From Candidatus Nomurabacteria bacterium (GTDB taxonomy: Bacteria; Patescibacteriota; Saccharimonadia; Saccharimonadales; Saccharimonadaceae): DNA of 35,602 bases. The stretch covers positions 1 to 35,602 of the forward strand of contig JAISBI010000014.1 in the NCBI GenBank assembly GCA_031266275.1. The letters are read 5' to 3'. The position numbers were made by a program, and so were the translations under genes. The notes beneath the pieces were generated by a model. The model saw only the letters and a program-made list of their open reading frames with translations. It was not told the DNA's origin and did no database searches. Positions 23,549 through 31,070 of the stretch are shown one piece after another (position 1 is the first letter of the stretch; every line of letters begins with the position of its first letter).

Positions 23549-24120
23549 TACTTTGCTCCTTTCTCTTTTTCAAACGGCAAGCCGAATTTTTCTAACAATT
23601 TTTGACTACCGGCTTTTGAACCATTTTTGATAGCAATGGTGATTTGTAGGCCGTGCAAGACAGAAGTATCTTCAAACGTCAATTCTGGAAAAATCGATTG
23701 TTCAATCACGCCGAAACTATAGTTGCCCTGCCCGTCAAAAGCATTGCGTTTAACACCGTGAAAATCGCGCGTACGCGGCAGCGCCACGTGGATAAACCTA
23801 TCCAAAAATTCGTACATTTTATCACCGCGCAAAGTCACGCTCAAACCGACTTTGTTCATGCCTTTGCGAATTTTGAAAGTCGCAATCGACTTCTTAGCCA
23901 TCCGCTCAATCGGCGCCTGACCAGTAATTTTGGTGATGGTATTTCGGACGACGCCCCAATAAGCTTTGTCGTCCTTGTTCTTGCCGATACCGCTGGCCAC
24001 GACGATTTTCTCGACCTGCGGCACTTCGTGAATATTCTTCAATTCCAATTCTTTTTGCAGTTCAGCGGCGTATTTATCTTTATAAAGTTGTTTCAATCGT
24101 GGAATTACTTTGTCAGCCAT
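23548..24120 (-). CDS. rplE: 50S ribosomal protein L5
   Basis: A 190-aa L5 with [71 protein letters not shown] and [15 protein letters not shown]5 binds 5S rRNA in the central protuberance. One-base overlaps with rplX and rpsN on either side suggest coupled translation. Confidence 0.97.
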   Translation of the reverse strand: MADKVIPRLKQLYKDKYAAELQKELELKNIHEVPQVEKIVVASGIGKNKDDKAYWGVVRNTITKITGQAPIERMAKKSIATFKIRKGMNKVGLSVTLRGDKMYEFLDRFIHVALPRTRDFHGVKRNAFDGQGNYSFGVIEQSIFPELTFEDTSVLHGLQITIAIKNGSKAGSQKLLEKFGLPFEKEKGAK

Positions 24121-24419
24121 TACTTTATCTCCTTTCCAGTTTTCCTCACCACGCGGACCTTTTTGCCGTCGGTGGTTTTGAATCCGACTTTGGCCGGTTT
24201 GCCATCGACCAGCAATACGACATTTGAAATGTCGATGCCGACGTGAATGTCTTTTTTGCCACCGCGTGGATTCAATTGGCTCGGTCGAATGTGGCGAGTT
24301 TTCAAATTAACTTTTTCGATGTAAACTTTGCCGTCTTTCACTTTGACAACTTTGCCGTCTTTGCCTTTCTGCCCGCCAGCCATGACTTTGACGATGTCGC
24401 CTGCCTTAATTTTACTCAT
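24120..24419 (-). CDS. rplX: 50S ribosomal protein L24
   Basis: A 99-aa L24 with the KOW motif at the start (KIKAGDIVKVMAGGQKGKDGKVVKV) and a C-terminal part KVGFKTTDGKKVRVVRKTGKEIK. It is an early assembly protein near the exit tunnel. It overlaps both neighbours by one base. Confidence 0.96.
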   Translation of the reverse strand: MSKIKAGDIVKVMAGGQKGKDGKVVKVKDGKVYIEKVNLKTRHIRPSQLNPRGGKKDIHVGIDISNVVLLVDGKPAKVGFKTTDGKKVRVVRKTGKEIK

Positions 24420-24787
24420 TATAATACCTCCGGCGCCAAAGACACAATTTTCGCATAACCTCTGTCGCGCAATTCTCGCGGAATCGGCCCGAAGACGCGC
24501 GTCGCGCGCGGCTCTTTTGCTTCGTCGATAATCACGGCCGCATTTTCGTCAAATTTAATGGTCGACCCATCTTTGCGTTGAATTTGGTCGCGCGTCCGCA
24601 CGATGACCGCTCGGACAACCGACTTCTTTTTGACCTGTCCAGTGGTCGAAGCGTCTTTGACGGTCGCCACGATGACGTCGCCCACGCGAGCATAGCGCCG
24701 GCGCGTCCCGCCCAGCACCCGAATGCACAAAATCTCTTTTGCGCCGCTGTTATCGGCTACTTTCACTCTTGACTCTTGCTGTATCAT
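24419..24787 (-). CDS. rplN: 50S ribosomal protein L14
   Basis: A 122-aa L14: [86 protein letters not shown]. It has the normal length and a normal position in the block; 2 nt separate it from rpsQ. Confidence 0.98.
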   Translation of the reverse strand: MIQQESRVKVADNSGAKEILCIRVLGGTRRRYARVGDVIVATVKDASTTGQVKKKSVVRAVIVRTRDQIQRKDGSTIKFDENAAVIIDEAKEPRATRVFGPIPRELRDRGYAKIVSLAPEVL

Positions 24788-24789
24788 GG

Positions 24790-25170
24790 CTATTCTTCCT
24801 CGCTTTCCGAAACGTCGTCTTTTTTGCTCTCGGCGGCCTCTTTCTTCGCCTCAGCCTTAGCCTTGCGTTCAGCCGCTTTAGCCTCGATTTCCTCTTCGAC
24901 CTCAGTTTTTTTGACCGTCACAGTTTCGTGACTGCGCTCCAAAATCTGCGCCAATTCAAAGTGCACAGTTTTACTAATCGGCCGCGTCTCGACGATTTCC
25001 ACCCGATCGCCGACTTTGGCCTCATTGTTCTCGTCGTGCGCCGCAAATTTGCGATTTTTACTATATTTTTTGCCATACAGCGGGTGCGTCTCGCGCGTCG
25101 TCTGCGTGACGACGATAGTTTTGTCCTGAACATCAGAGGTCACAACCCCGATGATTTTCTGAGCTGCCAT
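24790..25170 (-). CDS. rpsQ: 30S ribosomal protein S17 with long charged tail
   Basis: Residues 1-80 are typical S17 ([57 protein letters not shown]). The protein then continues for about 45 residues of Glu/Lys/Ala-rich sequence ([15 protein letters not shown] ... DDVSESEEE), giving 126 aa against about 85 usual. The tail is probably a disordered or helical extension; its role is unknown. It overlaps rpmC by one base. Confidence 0.95.
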   Translation of the reverse strand: MAAQKIIGVVTSDVQDKTIVVTQTTRETHPLYGKKYSKNRKFAAHDENNEAKVGDRVEIVETRPISKTVHFELAQILERSHETVTVKKTEVEEEIEAKAAERKAKAEAKKEAAESKKDDVSESEEE

Positions 25171-25379
25171 TATTTTTCCTCCTTTTTCTTCTCATTCAGG
25201 ATAGTTTTCGCCCGAGCAATCTCGCGCCGAGTCTTCGATATGACTCGCGGATTGGGCAAAGATTGATCGGCCAGCGACTTCTGGGCCGCCGTCAAATCTT
25301 TCTGCAAATCCGCAATCTGCGCCGTCAACTTCTCCGGCGTCATCTCGCGCAAATCTTTCACAGTTAGTGCTTTCGCCAT
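25170..25379 (-). CDS. rpmC: 50S ribosomal protein L29
   Basis: A 69-aa L29: KALTVKDLREMTPEKLTAQIADLQKDL, then NPRVISKTRREIARAKTILNEKKKEEK. L29 sits at the tunnel exit. It is the first gene of this block. The usual upstream partners rplP and rpsC are missing and a promoter stands about 105 nt upstream, so the operon starts here. The leader (25380-25475) has no obvious stem that I can support. Confidence 0.95.
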   Translation of the reverse strand: MAKALTVKDLREMTPEKLTAQIADLQKDLTAAQKSLADQSLPNPRVISKTRREIARAKTILNEKKKEEK

Positions 25380-25482
25380 AACTTCCTTCCTCTTATTATT
25401 ACATTAAAAATCTTTGCCGAATCGCCAGTATTTCCTCTCGAAAACTTAGCAACTTCGCCAAATTTGATTGATATTCCCCATC

Positions 25483-25511
25483 ATCATAGCACAGATTATT
25501 GAGAAAATCAA
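25483..25511 (-). promoter_or_regulatory. Promoter of the rpmC-rpsH ribosomal operon
   Basis: TTGATT, 17 nt, TATGAT with TGC extended -10 on the minus strand. Confidence 0.75.
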
Positions 25512-25574
25512 GCCCTAGAGCAAAATTCTCAACTTTCATCTATTTATTGTATTATACTATATTTTCTTCCATAT

Positions 25575-25587
25575 GGGGACAGTCCCC
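25575..25587. repeat. Short palindrome GGGGACAGTCCCC
   Basis: A 6-bp perfect arm pair around one base, 36 nt after the stop of the FISUMP gene. It could help to terminate that gene's transcript, but there is no T run next to it. Confidence 0.4.
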
Positions 25588-25622
25588 AAGTCTTCTCCAT
25601 TATAACCAGTAGCACAACAACA

Positions 25623-26966
25623 CTACCTAACTAAACAACGAACCGCAATTCCATCATGCCAATAGCTATACGTATTTGGAGTAAACGAGGTTCGGCTGCT
25701 TTGCACTATGTATGGAGCATACGTATACCACCCAGAGTGTAAAGTCGAAGTCCAATAATGCCCCACCTCACCAATTCCTCCACCATTATTAGTCATATAG
25801 GTAGCAAGTACGCCTCTCCATGCGCCTGATGACAACCACAATATGGTAATATTTTTGGTGTTATACTGGCCATTACCACCAGTACCACCATAGGCCTGGT
25901 CAAGAACAGCAAACTCACCACCGCTAGCCCCTCCAGTTGGCAATCGCCAACCGGCCGGGCATATTGACGCATTAGCGTTTCCACTACTTCTACTCCCGGC
26001 GGTGCTAGCCGACGCGGCCCAAAAATTATATAAGTAACCGCAGCCTGTCCTGGACCCATCAGTTGCTATGTAAGCCTCGCCATATGGGTATTGACAATAA
26101 TCTGTCCGTGAGGCAGAGATTGCGGGATCATATTGGCCCCAAACGTCCGAGTTATTGTCCACATAAGTGCCTCTACCATCACGTGTCATATATCCCGATG
26201 TAGTAAAATTATTTGTCCTATTGGGCAGTGGTGTACCACTTTCGGAGCCGTCTTGAGTAAAATAAACTGTCGTATCCTTAACTACATCGGTATATTCTGA
26301 AGTTAGAGTCATGCCATCGGTAAGCTCAAATTTTAGATTATCCAACATCCACGTTTTATTATCTTTTAGCTTACCGATGCAGTATTCTTGGTTATTTCTA
26401 ATGTCTGTAGCTATGCCAGAATCGCCTATGTTCCAATCGGTTACGTCTATGTTCTGCAGAGTGCCCACATCACCCCTAAACTGTGAGCTTGGGATGCAAG
26501 TTCTTGGGTAAGCCTTTAATATATAAGCCACGGTGACATTGTGCTGTCCATTAGCTATTGCATTATTTGTGCATGCCTCATACTCCGTAGTTTTTAGCTC
26601 ATTCGTTGCAGTTATAGTATCTATGTCTATGATGGTTAGTGGGTTGTTGGAATCTGCTGGTACCGTGTTAGAATTTTGGGTTATTGTTAGATTGCTTCCG
26701 GCCGTATTTGTTCGGAGATATACGCTTATGCCGTAACCCAGTGATTGAGTAGTACTGGTTATGGTGTCTAGGGAAAAGGGAGTGCAGGTGTTGGGAGAAA
26801 GAGTCAGGGTCTTTTCGTGGTTGATGGTTAAAGTAACACTGTCGGTAGCGTTAGTGGTTTTATGGATTAGGCTAGTGAGTAGGGCTAGCAGTAGGAGGAG
26901 ACATATAATGCCCCCCCCCCCCCAGGGGAGTTTCTGAACAAATTTAGTCTTCAACCTAGTTCTCAT
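25623..26966 (-). CDS. FISUMP-domain surface protein, phase ON (G13 tract)
   Basis: A 447-aa intact protein. MRTRLKTKFVQKLPW is followed by GGGG from the G13 tract and a signal/anchor helix IICLLLLLALLTSL ending at HKTTNA. A beta-rich domain (VTLTINHEKTLTLSP, VYLRTNTAGSNLTI) leads to the FISUMP domain: IRNNQEYCIGKLKDNKTWMLDNLKF, SICPAGWRLPTGG, GHYWTSTL, GIAVRCLVR. With 12 or 14 G the frame would be lost. Its ATG lies 11 nt inside the upstream 465-aa gene and I see no own promoter, so translation is probably coupled. The nucleotide sequence from 26847 to 26908 is identical to 4697-4758 in the OFF paralogue. Ligand or function unknown. Confidence 0.9.
   Translation of the reverse strand: MRTRLKTKFVQKLPWGGGGIICLLLLLALLTSLIHKTTNATDSVTLTINHEKTLTLSPNTCTPFSLDTITSTTQSLGYGISVYLRTNTAGSNLTITQNSNTVPADSNNPLTIIDIDTITATNELKTTEYEACTNNAIANGQHNVTVAYILKAYPRTCIPSSQFRGDVGTLQNIDVTDWNIGDSGIATDIRNNQEYCIGKLKDNKTWMLDNLKFELTDGMTLTSEYTDVVKDTTVYFTQDGSESGTPLPNRTNNFTTSGYMTRDGRGTYVDNNSDVWGQYDPAISASRTDYCQYPYGEAYIATDGSRTGCGYLYNFWAASASTAGSRSSGNANASICPAGWRLPTGGASGGEFAVLDQAYGGTGGNGQYNTKNITILWLSSGAWRGVLATYMTNNGGGIGEVGHYWTSTLHSGWYTYAPYIVQSSRTSFTPNTYSYWHDGIAVRCLVR
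26911..26923 (-). repeat. Poly-G tract, 13 nt (ON)
   Basis: Encodes four glycines before the signal helix. Thirteen equals ten modulo three, the same frame as a G10 variant of the paralogue at 4761. Confidence 0.92.
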
Positions 26967-28353
26967 ACCAATCTAGTTCGTAATTATAGTCATCTTCGTC
27001 GAAACCGATTTCTGACTCGTCGTAATTCGGGTCGATGGTGTAGTCGTAGTCGTAATCGTAGTCATAAATGCTGTTATAATTCGCGCCGCTCAGTTGACCG
27101 CCGAGCAAGCCGCTGAGCTTTTCCAGTACTTCGCCGATTGGTTTGGCATTCGTCGGAATCACCACATCGACAGCTACGTCAATACCGGAATTAATATTGA
27201 GCACGCCGGAAAAGTCATCTTGCTTGGCGCTAAATCTGAATGCCGTCAATTGATGGCCGAATTTTTTCGCCCAAATTTCAATCTCAGGGATCACGTCGGC
27301 GTCAGTATCGTCGTTGTTGGCACCATAGCTATTGCTAAAGTAATTATCCAAACCATAACCACAATCAGACAACTCCGTGAAAATCGTCGTGTCTTTCATC
27401 GCGTCGGCGAATTCTTTGGCAATTTCGCGATCAAAGCTAACTTTGTAGCCGACCGAGCCGGATTCGTCGCCAACTTTATCACCGACCGTGACAAAGCGAT
27501 GGGCTTTATAAACCTTAATCAGTTCGTCGCGCACCGTTTTATCGTTGCCATATCGATCGGCCAAGTCGCTACACTGCTCCGGCAATTGGATGCCCCCGGT
27601 AGAAGCCAAACTATTAATATCGTCGCTCGTAATCAGCAACCATTGGTCGTCAATTTCTGAAATGATTTGATCGAAATCTGCGCCGAGAGTCGCCATGTTG
27701 ACACTGCCGAACGCTGAACTGACCATCTCACGCAAACCGTTTATTTTCAGATACATGTCGCCCGATTCAGCGACAATTACTTCACCTGTCAAGCCCAAAT
27801 CGACATTGAGCGACGAAGTATCGGAGACGATGTTGACATCGACTTTGGCCTGCGAATTTGCGCCGTCACTGGCGCTATCAAATTTCATCGTCATCTTGAA
27901 ATTGTCCGATTCAATAGTTAAATCGCCACCCAAACCGAGCGTCTGGGCAGAAATCACGCTGGCTATGGCATCAGTCACGATTCTGTCTTTGTTCTGATAA
28001 AAAGCAAAGTACCAGACTGCTGCCACGATCAAAACTAGCGCCACGACACCGGCAATAATCAAGCCAATCAATTTCTTGTTGCTTTTGGGCTTCGGTGCAC
28101 TGTCTTTATTGATTGAAAAATCACCGCCCGACACCGTTCGTTGCGGCGTTACGGACGTTGGCGCGGCCGTGTCGGGCGGAGCCGGCACGGTTGGAGTTAT
28201 ACTTTCGGTTGGTTCGGACGTTACGTTCTCAGCCGGTTCCGTTGCTGAATCGTCTGTCGGAGCCGTGTCATCGACAGGCGTCACCGCATCATTAAAACCA
28301 TCACCGGTAGCGTCCGGCTGATTGGTCGGTTGGTTGTTATTATCGTCGTCCAT
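26956..28353 (-). CDS. Single-pass membrane protein with acidic ends
   Basis: A 465-aa protein. Residues 1-93 are a Asp/Pro/Thr/Glu-rich, probably disordered region; one membrane helix lies at about 95-115 (LIGLIIAGVVALVLIVAAVWY). The extracellular part (about 116-420) has many short strands (GGDLTIESDNFKMTMKFDS, GEVIVAESGDMYLKING), resembling bacterial lipoprotein-like beta folds, and ends in a Tyr/Asp repeat (YDYDYDYDYT) with a strongly acidic tail. I recognise no named family. It has a Shine-Dalgarno site (GGGGAGGG). Its end overlaps the start of the FISUMP gene by 11 nt, so the two products are probably made together at the surface. Confidence 0.8.
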   Translation of the reverse strand: MDDDNNNQPTNQPDATGDGFNDAVTPVDDTAPTDDSATEPAENVTSEPTESITPTVPAPPDTAAPTSVTPQRTVSGGDFSINKDSAPKPKSNKKLIGLIIAGVVALVLIVAAVWYFAFYQNKDRIVTDAIASVISAQTLGLGGDLTIESDNFKMTMKFDSASDGANSQAKVDVNIVSDTSSLNVDLGLTGEVIVAESGDMYLKINGLREMVSSAFGSVNMATLGADFDQIISEIDDQWLLITSDDINSLASTGGIQLPEQCSDLADRYGNDKTVRDELIKVYKAHRFVTVGDKVGDESGSVGYKVSFDREIAKEFADAMKDTTIFTELSDCGYGLDNYFSNSYGANNDDTDADVIPEIEIWAKKFGHQLTAFRFSAKQDDFSGVLNINSGIDVAVDVVIPTNAKPIGEVLEKLSGLLGGQLSGANYNSIYDYDYDYDYTIDPNYDESEIGFDEDDYNYELDWYEN

Positions 28354-28383
28354 AAGACCCTCCCCAAATTAGTTATTGCCTCA

Positions 28384-28392
28384 ATTATATCA
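28384..28392 (-). promoter_or_regulatory. Extended -10 for the 465-aa/FISUMP operon
   Basis: TGATATAAT on the minus strand, within the T-rich end of the preceding terminator; the -35 position falls in the terminator stem. The weak -35 (ATTCGG) leaves this tentative. Confidence 0.5.
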
Positions 28393-28403
28393 CAAAAATT
28401 AAA

Positions 28404-28447
28404 AATCCGAATGTTTTTTGCAAAGTTAATTGCGTAACATTCGGATT
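28404..28447 (-). terminator. Terminator of the 64-aa gene
   Basis: A perfect 12-bp stem AATCCGAATGTT / AACATTCGGATT with a 20-nt loop followed by TTTAATTTTT on the minus strand. Confidence 0.85.
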
Positions 28448-28462
28448 GGCCGATTTTATTGT

Positions 28463-28657
28463 CTATTTCTGCGCGCAATACGCGTCGACTTCATTATAGA
28501 CCCTATCCAACAGAACCTCGCTGGGTTCTTTGTCGTAATCTCTCACGACTTTGTCATAAAACTTTTCAGTCAGCTTAAGCCCGAAAGACGTTCCTTCCCT
28601 TTTGCTTCTGCTGATTACTCCGTCTATGACGTAGTGTTTTCTTTTATCTCTTGCCAT
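28463..28657 (-). CDS. Small basic hypothetical protein, 64 aa
   Basis: It starts MARDKRKHYVIDGVIS and ends DAYCAQK. I choose ATG 28657 because AAAGGAGG lies 6 nt before it; the frame is open further upstream, but those Met codons lack a ribosome site and are hydrophobic leftovers. It is Lys-rich with a predicted helix (TEKFYDKVVRDYDKEPSEVLLDRV split over two turns). No family recognised. It has its own strong promoter and terminator, so it is a monocistronic gene. Confidence 0.7.
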   Translation of the reverse strand: MARDKRKHYVIDGVISRSKREGTSFGLKLTEKFYDKVVRDYDKEPSEVLLDRVYNEVDAYCAQK

Positions 28658-28736
28658 TTTATCCTCCTTTGGTTTCTGTGGCATAATGGTTAATTCAAAA
28701 AATAAAAGCGTACACCAAAATGTACCCTCGCTATCT

Positions 28737-28765
28737 ATTGTAGCAAAAATATTTGTTTTTGTCAA
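28737..28765 (-). promoter_or_regulatory. Promoter of the 64-aa gene
   Basis: Consensus TTGACA, 17 nt, TACAAT with TGC extended -10 on the minus strand. The leader contains a small hairpin GTACA/TGTAC (28710-28725). Confidence 0.85.
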
Positions 28766-28835
28766 TAGTCGCGGGTGGATTCACCGGTCAAGCCGTCGAA
28801 TGACAGGGACGGGTATCCGGGAATGGCCGAAGCGG

Positions 28836-28965
28836 TGGAATGCCGGATACTTCTCTAAGAGAATTTCCACCTTTGATTTGCTCGGGAGATCCACTTCTCG
28901 CCTTTTGGCGAGAAGTTAGCTCACGAGAAATCAAGGGCTCTCTTAGAGAAGTATCCGGCATTCCA
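28836..28965. repeat. 130-nt near-perfect hairpin (27-bp perfect arms)
   Basis: The outer arms 28836-28862 and 28939-28965 are perfectly complementary over 27 bp. Inside follow CCTTTGATTT/AAATCAAGG (one bulge), CTCG/CGAG, GAG/CTC and a perfect 10-bp ACTTCTCGCC/GGCGAGAAGT with a TTTT loop. A third copy of the arm core, GTATCCGG at 28813-28820, could pair with CCGGATAC at 28843-28850 instead. It fills most of the gene-free stretch 28658-28981 between pyrG and the small gene. It could be a MITE-like element, a structured RNA or a transcript end; no T run adjoins it. Confidence 0.85.
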
Positions 28966-28981
28966 TATCAACAGCGACACG

Positions 28982-30574
28982 TCACTTCAAACTTCGAACA
29001 AACCCCACAAACAAAGGATGCGGGCGGTGCGGGCGGGAACGAAATTCCGGATGAGCTTGGGTCGCGACGAAGAATTTTCGGTCTGGTGCCTCGACAAATT
29101 CGACTAATTTGCCACTGGGCGAAGTACCGCTGACTACGAGGCCGCCTTTTTCTATCTCGGGCAAGAATTTCTGGTTAACTTCGTAGCGGTGACGGTGGCG
29201 CTCGACGACGTTCGACTGGCCATACAGCGCGGCAGTTCGACTGCCCGCCACCAATTTCGCCGGATAGTCACCCAGCCGCATGGTGCCACCAGTGGACTCG
29301 AGTCCCTTTTGGTCAGCCATAATATAAACTACATTTTCCGGAGTTGCGCCGTCTAATTCCTCAGTATTAGCGCGCTTCAGACCACCCAGTCGCGCGGCCG
29401 CCACCACTGCCATCTGCAAACCCAAACAGAGACCGAGATATGATTTATCATGCGTGAGCGCATATTCGGCGGCAGCGATTTTACCGTCGAGGCCGCGCGT
29501 GCCGAACCCGCCTGGCACTAGCAATCCGTCGACGCCAGCAAAATTCTCTTCCGCCGCCTGCTTCTCAGCGTCAATCCATTTGATATTCAATTTGACATTT
29601 TCCGCCCAAGCCGCCGCTTTCAGCGCCTCTGTCACCGAAATATACGTGTCAGTATTATCGACATATTTCGCCACCAGCCCGACCGTCACTTCCCGCTTCG
29701 GTTCGGCTTGGATTTTTTTGACCAAGCTCCGCCACTGTTTCATATCCGGCTGGCCGTGATCGACGTACCGGTCGAGTGGTTTCAAAGCGCCGGCCGTCAC
29801 CAAATTGAGCGGCACTTCATAAACACTGTCGGCGTTCGGCAATACCACGACGGCGTCTTCGGAAATTCCGCAAAACATCGCCAATTTTCGCGCTATGACC
29901 GGCGTGTTGGCCCGTTTGGCGTCGACGCGGGCCGCCACCATATCGGGAATAATCCCCGATTCACGCAAATCACGCAGGGCGTTCTGGGCCGGCTTGGTTT
30001 TATATTCGGACGAGGTAGACAAATACGGCACGAAAACCACGTGGGTGTAAAAACAATTTTCACGCCCCACAATCGAGGCAAATTCGCGAATCGCCTCGAT
30101 ATAATAGGCGCCCTCTAGATCGCCGACCGTACCGCCGATTTCCACAATATGAATATCGCTGCCAAATTTTTCGGCATTGTCCAAAAAAGTCTGTTTGACC
30201 AGATCCGTCACATGCGGCACTAATTGGACGGTACTGCCGCCGAATTTGCCAGCCCGTTCCGCGTCAATCAATCGTTTGTAAAGCTTGCCGGACGTCCAAA
30301 TACAGTCGCCGGTCATTTCCTCGTCCAAAAATCGTTCGTAATGTCCCAGATCTAGGTCGGTTTCCGCCCCGTCGCGCGTCACAAAACACTCGCCGTGTTC
30401 ACGCGGATTCAACAATCCGGCGTCCACGTTCAGGTACTGGTCGCATTTCTGGACCGACACCTTGAAACCCTTGGCTTTTAACACCGCGCCCATGCTGGCC
30501 GCCATAATTCCTTTGCCCACGCCAGAGATGACCCCACCAGTGACAAAAATATATTTGGTTTTTGTGTTTTTCAT
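28982..30574 (-). CDS. pyrG: CTP synthase
   Basis: A 530-aa protein that makes CTP from UTP with glutamine. The synthetase domain starts KYIFVTGGVISGVGKGIMAASMG (P-loop region) and includes DAGLLNPREHGECFVTRDGAETDLDLGHYERF. The glutamine amidotransferase domain has GLLVPGGFGTRG, the nucleophile in LGLCLGLQMAVV (Leu replaces the usual Ile/Met around Cys) and a catalytic HPEF near the end. There is a GAGGGG site upstream of the ATG and a TATAAT at 30609-30614. It is the only pyrimidine gene in the window. Confidence 0.96.
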   Translation of the reverse strand: MKNTKTKYIFVTGGVISGVGKGIMAASMGAVLKAKGFKVSVQKCDQYLNVDAGLLNPREHGECFVTRDGAETDLDLGHYERFLDEEMTGDCIWTSGKLYKRLIDAERAGKFGGSTVQLVPHVTDLVKQTFLDNAEKFGSDIHIVEIGGTVGDLEGAYYIEAIREFASIVGRENCFYTHVVFVPYLSTSSEYKTKPAQNALRDLRESGIIPDMVAARVDAKRANTPVIARKLAMFCGISEDAVVVLPNADSVYEVPLNLVTAGALKPLDRYVDHGQPDMKQWRSLVKKIQAEPKREVTVGLVAKYVDNTDTYISVTEALKAAAWAENVKLNIKWIDAEKQAAEENFAGVDGLLVPGGFGTRGLDGKIAAAEYALTHDKSYLGLCLGLQMAVVAAARLGGLKRANTEELDGATPENVVYIMADQKGLESTGGTMRLGDYPAKLVAGSRTAALYGQSNVVERHRHRYEVNQKFLPEIEKGGLVVSGTSPSGKLVEFVEAPDRKFFVATQAHPEFRSRPHRPHPLFVGFVRSLK

Positions 30575-30659
30575 AACATCGTCCCCTCAATTAACTTGTG
30601 TTGTCTCTATTATAACACTATTTTGCCGGTTTTTGCCTGTAAAATATACAACAAAAATG

Positions 30660-30684
30660 GCCGCCAGCGGTTTCGCATGGCGGC
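30660..30684 (-). terminator. Terminator of the 90-aa gene
   Basis: A 7-bp stem GCCGCCA / TGGCGGC followed by CATTTTTG on the minus strand, 16 nt after the gene. Confidence 0.75.
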
Positions 30685-30699
30685 TCTGGCACGCGGGTC

Positions 30700-30972
30700 C
30701 TACTCCCCCGCAACATATTTCGTATGGCTGCAATACTCCGAGAGTAGAAATTCGATGAAATCGTAGCTGGAATATTTTTCCAAGCCAATTTTTTGAGTCA
30801 AATAGTCAGGTCTGTCCAACCCATCGAACCGGCCGGCCAATCTGGCCGCCACATCTTCGACGAAGTTGGGACGATGCTTCATTTCATACTCTTCTCTGGC
30901 GGCTTGGATAAAGTTCGCGATTTCGCGGTCGCGTTTTCTGGTGCCTAATTGAATAACGTTTCGATTATCCAT
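30700..30972 (-). CDS. Small hypothetical protein, 90 aa
   Basis: It starts MDNRNVIQLGTRKRDREIANF after a good AAAGGAG site (6-7 nt). The sequence is charged and probably helical, with a segment LTQKIGLEKYSSYDFIEFLLSEY near the end. No cysteine pairs, signal peptide or membrane helix. I do not recognise a family. It stands alone between the HtrA gene and pyrG, with its own terminator. Confidence 0.72.
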   Translation of the reverse strand: MDNRNVIQLGTRKRDREIANFIQAAREEYEMKHRPNFVEDVAARLAGRFDGLDRPDYLTQKIGLEKYSSYDFIEFLLSEYCSHTKYVAGE

Positions 30973-31070
30973 TTTTCACTCCTTTGCTGTACTTTGCTGT
31001 AGCCCCGAAACTATCAATTATATAGAAATCTTAGCATAAAAGCGGGCCCGCTGAAAGCATGGGCGCTTCA

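Noticed and set aside
28820-28895. Possible tRNA (GGCCGAAGCGGTGGAATGCCGG resembles a Ser/Leu tRNA D-arm)
   Set aside because: No acceptor stem, anticodon arm or T arm can be formed; the similarity is limited to a few bases next to the large inverted repeat.
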